DNA of 64,000 nucleotides from JBEEPE01 sp964489645 (GTDB lineage Bacteria; Verrucomicrobiota; Verrucomicrobiia; Chthoniobacterales; Chthoniobacteraceae), in NCBI GenBank assembly GCA_964489645.1, contig CAZAZT010000002.1, forward strand, positions 1-64,000, given 5' to 3'. Each line of letters opens with the position of its first letter. Positions within the stretch are counted from its first letter, which is position 1. Under the pieces are notes generated by a model. It was given only the letters and a program-made list of their open reading frames with translations. It was not told the origin of the DNA and did no database searches. Of the stretch, positions 62,163 through 64,000 are shown one piece after another. The translations under genes were made by a program, and so were the position numbers.

Positions 62163-63589
62163 ACAAGCGCCCCCGAAAGACCGGCTCGCGGGCGGATCGA
62201 AAGGAGGCTCGAAGGAAAAGTGCGCCCTCCCCCCCAAAGCGAGCGGAGCCTCATGGCGCATCTGCCATCGGCGCTCAAACCGGGGAATGCGCCGCGGAAC
62301 AACCGGCCCCTTCAGTGGCCCCACTAAACCCTTGGCGCCTCGAGCGGCGGCGGCACTCCATCCGGATCCGGATCAGGCGAGCGATCCGTCTCACCGCTTT
62401 CGCGGGCATCGCGTTTTTGCTCGGTTGGTCGGTCTCACCAAAGATCCGCGCACTCATCCCTTCGTCCCAGCCCCGCGCCCTCGGCCCCCATAGCTCCCCC
62501 GCGACCGGGCCTTCGGAAGCCCCCAACAACGCCTCGCTCCCCGCACAAGATCCCCTCTCTCGTCTGGACTCGGTAACCGCTGCTTGGCGCGAGGGAACCG
62601 TCTCCGCTTTCGGTTTTGAGAAAAACCTCCGCGAAGTGCTTCCGTCGTTGAACCCTGAGAAACTCTGCACTTACTTGGATTCTCCGAGCTTTGTGACTGC
62701 ACCGGCAAGGGTTCGCGGACTTCTCTTGCAACGCATCGCTGAGGGGAACGTTTCGACTGCGCGGACCATCCTAGAGAGCGACGTCGCCGATCGACTGACC
62801 GATCCTGAACTTCACGTGTTATTGGCTCCGGCGCTCACCATTGATTTTCCCGCGTTCATCGCATGGATGCGGACGGTGCGGCATGAGCTTCAACTGCGCA
62901 TCGCGCCACTCGTTGCGAAATCGGTGAGATCAGATTCCCAGCGCTGCGCGATCGCGATTTCCTCGCTGGATCGGTCTGTTGGTTGGAGAACGATCCAGCA
63001 TGCTCTTTCCGTTCTGGCCAAGACTCCGGATGCGCTGTTGCGGTTTGTTTACGAGTTGCCCACCACGTTGCAGCCCGATGCCCTTTTCGAAGGATTGCGA
63101 GCGGCCCTTGCGAGTCCTGCAGGTTTGAGCGCGATTCGCCTGAACGAGCATCCGAAGGCCTTGTCCACAATCCAAGGTTTCATCCGCTCACGAGAGTCCG
63201 CATCCGCTCATCGCGATGTGCTCGAGGTGGATGCGATTGCGACGGCGCTGCCAAATGGCGTCGCACGGATGTGTGCGCTCGAGTTCCTTCTGGAACGGAT
63301 TGCGCGCGTGGACGTCGATTCGGCCGCGAAGCGTATCACCCAACTTGCGGCTGGTCCCGATGCCCTCGCAGCAAACCTCGGCTTTGTCCGCGGGTGCGCA
63401 TCCAAGCACCCCCTCAGGGCGCTGCAAACGGCTGCGACCCTTCCCGACGGAAGCAGGGAGCGACGAGAGGCGCTATGGATTGCGGCATACGCCGCTCGGC
63501 ATCTCGAGCCCGAGACCATCCGGCGATGGCTGGCCTCTGCGACGTTGTCGGCAGATGAGCGCGAGTTGCTCACGGGTGAATCTCCCTGA
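62159..63589 (+). CDS. Membrane-anchored helical protein, unknown function
   Basis: A 476-residue protein. The first 80 residues are strongly basic and low-complexity (KRPRKTGSRADRKEARRK), then come one membrane helix (FAGIAFLLGWSV) and a Ser/Pro linker. The helical body of about 370 residues contains TPDALLRFVYELPTTLQPDALFE-type helices. The ATG overlaps the previous stop. The frame is open 92 codons upstream, but that part overlaps the previous gene out of frame and is unlikely to be coding. No family is recognised. Confidence 0.7.
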   Translation: MNKRPRKTGSRADRKEARRKSAPSPPKRAEPHGASAIGAQTGECAAEQPAPSVAPLNPWRLERRRHSIRIRIRRAIRLTAFAGIAFLLGWSVSPKIRALIPSSQPRALGPHSSPATGPSEAPNNASLPAQDPLSRLDSVTAAWREGTVSAFGFEKNLREVLPSLNPEKLCTYLDSPSFVTAPARVRGLLLQRIAEGNVSTARTILESDVADRLTDPELHVLLAPALTIDFPAFIAWMRTVRHELQLRIAPLVAKSVRSDSQRCAIAISSLDRSVGWRTIQHALSVLAKTPDALLRFVYELPTTLQPDALFEGLRAALASPAGLSAIRLNEHPKALSTIQGFIRSRESASAHRDVLEVDAIATALPNGVARMCALEFLLERIARVDVDSAAKRITQLAAGPDALAANLGFVRGCASKHPLRALQTAATLPDGSRERREALWIAAYAARHLEPETIRRWLASATLSADERELLTGESP

Positions 63590-63644
63590 CCCGCGACGTG
63601 GCGTATCCGTTCATCCGGTACACATTGTGCACCGCAGGAGGTTG

Positions 63645-64000
63645 ATGAAACCTGTCCTTGCCTCCCTTCTGCTCGGATCTGCCTCGCTGTTCGCACAGAC
63701 GGTGATCGTCAAACCGTACATCCAGCCCGGAGACGCCTCAGGTTTCGACTCGGGAGACTCTCGCGTGTTCACGTGGATCACGGACAAGCCGGCAGAAGGA
63801 TTCCGCTTCACTTACACGCTCGACGGGATCTCCCAGGATGTCCCGATCACCTCAATGGCACTGGACTTCGCCAAGCCCTTGCCGCCACCAAAACCGAGCA
63901 CCCCGCCAGCTCCCAACACCTCCACCAATACAGCCTCACAACCGGCAGTCCCGCAGGTTTCTTCCCCTGCGCCATCCCAGCCTGTGACCAGCTTGGATCA
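63645..64000 (+). CDS. Secreted protein, 5' part only
   Basis: The first 118 codons of a gene that runs off the right edge. It has a good ribosome site (CAGGAGG, 63635-63641) and a short signal peptide (LASLLLGSASLFA, cleavage before QTVIVKPYI). The VKPYIQPGD start followed by FTWITDKPAEGFRFTYTLD resembles the fibronectin-like N-terminal domain of purple acid phosphatase-type metallophosphoesterases. The following Pro/Ser-rich stretch is a linker. The enzyme domain itself is not in the window, so the identity is only suggested. Confidence 0.6.
   Translation, partial: MKPVLASLLLGSASLFAQTVIVKPYIQPGDASGFDSGDSRVFTWITDKPAEGFRFTYTLDGISQDVPITSMALDFAKPLPPPKPSTPPAPNTSTNTASQPAVPQVSSPAPSQPVTSLD

Overview
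The window most likely comes from a member of the PVC superphylum, and I favour Verrucomicrobiota. The basis is a GC-rich genome with three 'PVC-type' heme-binding dehydrogenase-like proteins (CxxCH near the C-terminus, HEAT-like middle, beta-propeller front), several secreted PQQ-like propellers, an autotransporter-associated beta-strand repeat protein, a 3-keto-disaccharide hydrolase (DUF1080) domain and a very long MoxR/DUF58/vWA operon. A run of exactly 100 N (33904-34003) shows that this is a scaffolded, probably metagenomic, assembly. I saw no rRNA, tRNA, CRISPR array, transposase or prophage.

Layout. 1-7718: a truncated autotransporter-like gene, a tRNA-dihydrouridine synthase converging on a translationally coupled histidine kinase / NtrC-type regulator / RluD operon, then pgi and a small membrane protein. 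7869-14015: a secreted alpha/beta hydrolase, an SPFH-NfeD pair, and two divergent sigma factor genes separated by an AT-rich spacer. 14047-19486: an RTX repeat protein of lower GC and a PVC-type heme protein. 19669-32712: a plus-strand run of two PQQ-like propellers, an MFS transporter, an adenylating ligase, an aldehyde dehydrogenase-fold reductase, an iron alcohol dehydrogenase, a third propeller, a HemN-like radical SAM protein and a UbiC-like chorismate lyase. 32839-33903: a PrsW-type protease cut by the gap. 34150-50342: an eight-gene, tightly packed MoxR-DUF58-BatA-vWA-DUF4175-like operon ending in three large, poorly characterised exported proteins. 50439-64000: a PVC heme protein with a discoidin-like end, aminopeptidase P, a Pal-like lipoprotein, an AraC regulator divergent from a 1429-residue multidomain heme protein, two paired membrane-anchored proteins of unknown function, and the start of a further secreted protein.

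The most interesting segment is 23894-32712. Read together, its genes could make 4-hydroxybenzoate from chorismate (UbiC-like, catalytic Arg and Glu both matched), activate it (short LuxE/PaaK-like ligase), reduce it to the aldehyde and alcohol (ALDH-fold enzyme and Fe-ADH, both with intact active-site residues), modify it by radical chemistry, and move it through an MFS carrier that has an unusual periplasmic helical insertion of about 135 residues. The gene identities are read from motifs; the pathway is inference. I do not recognise this gene set as a described system.
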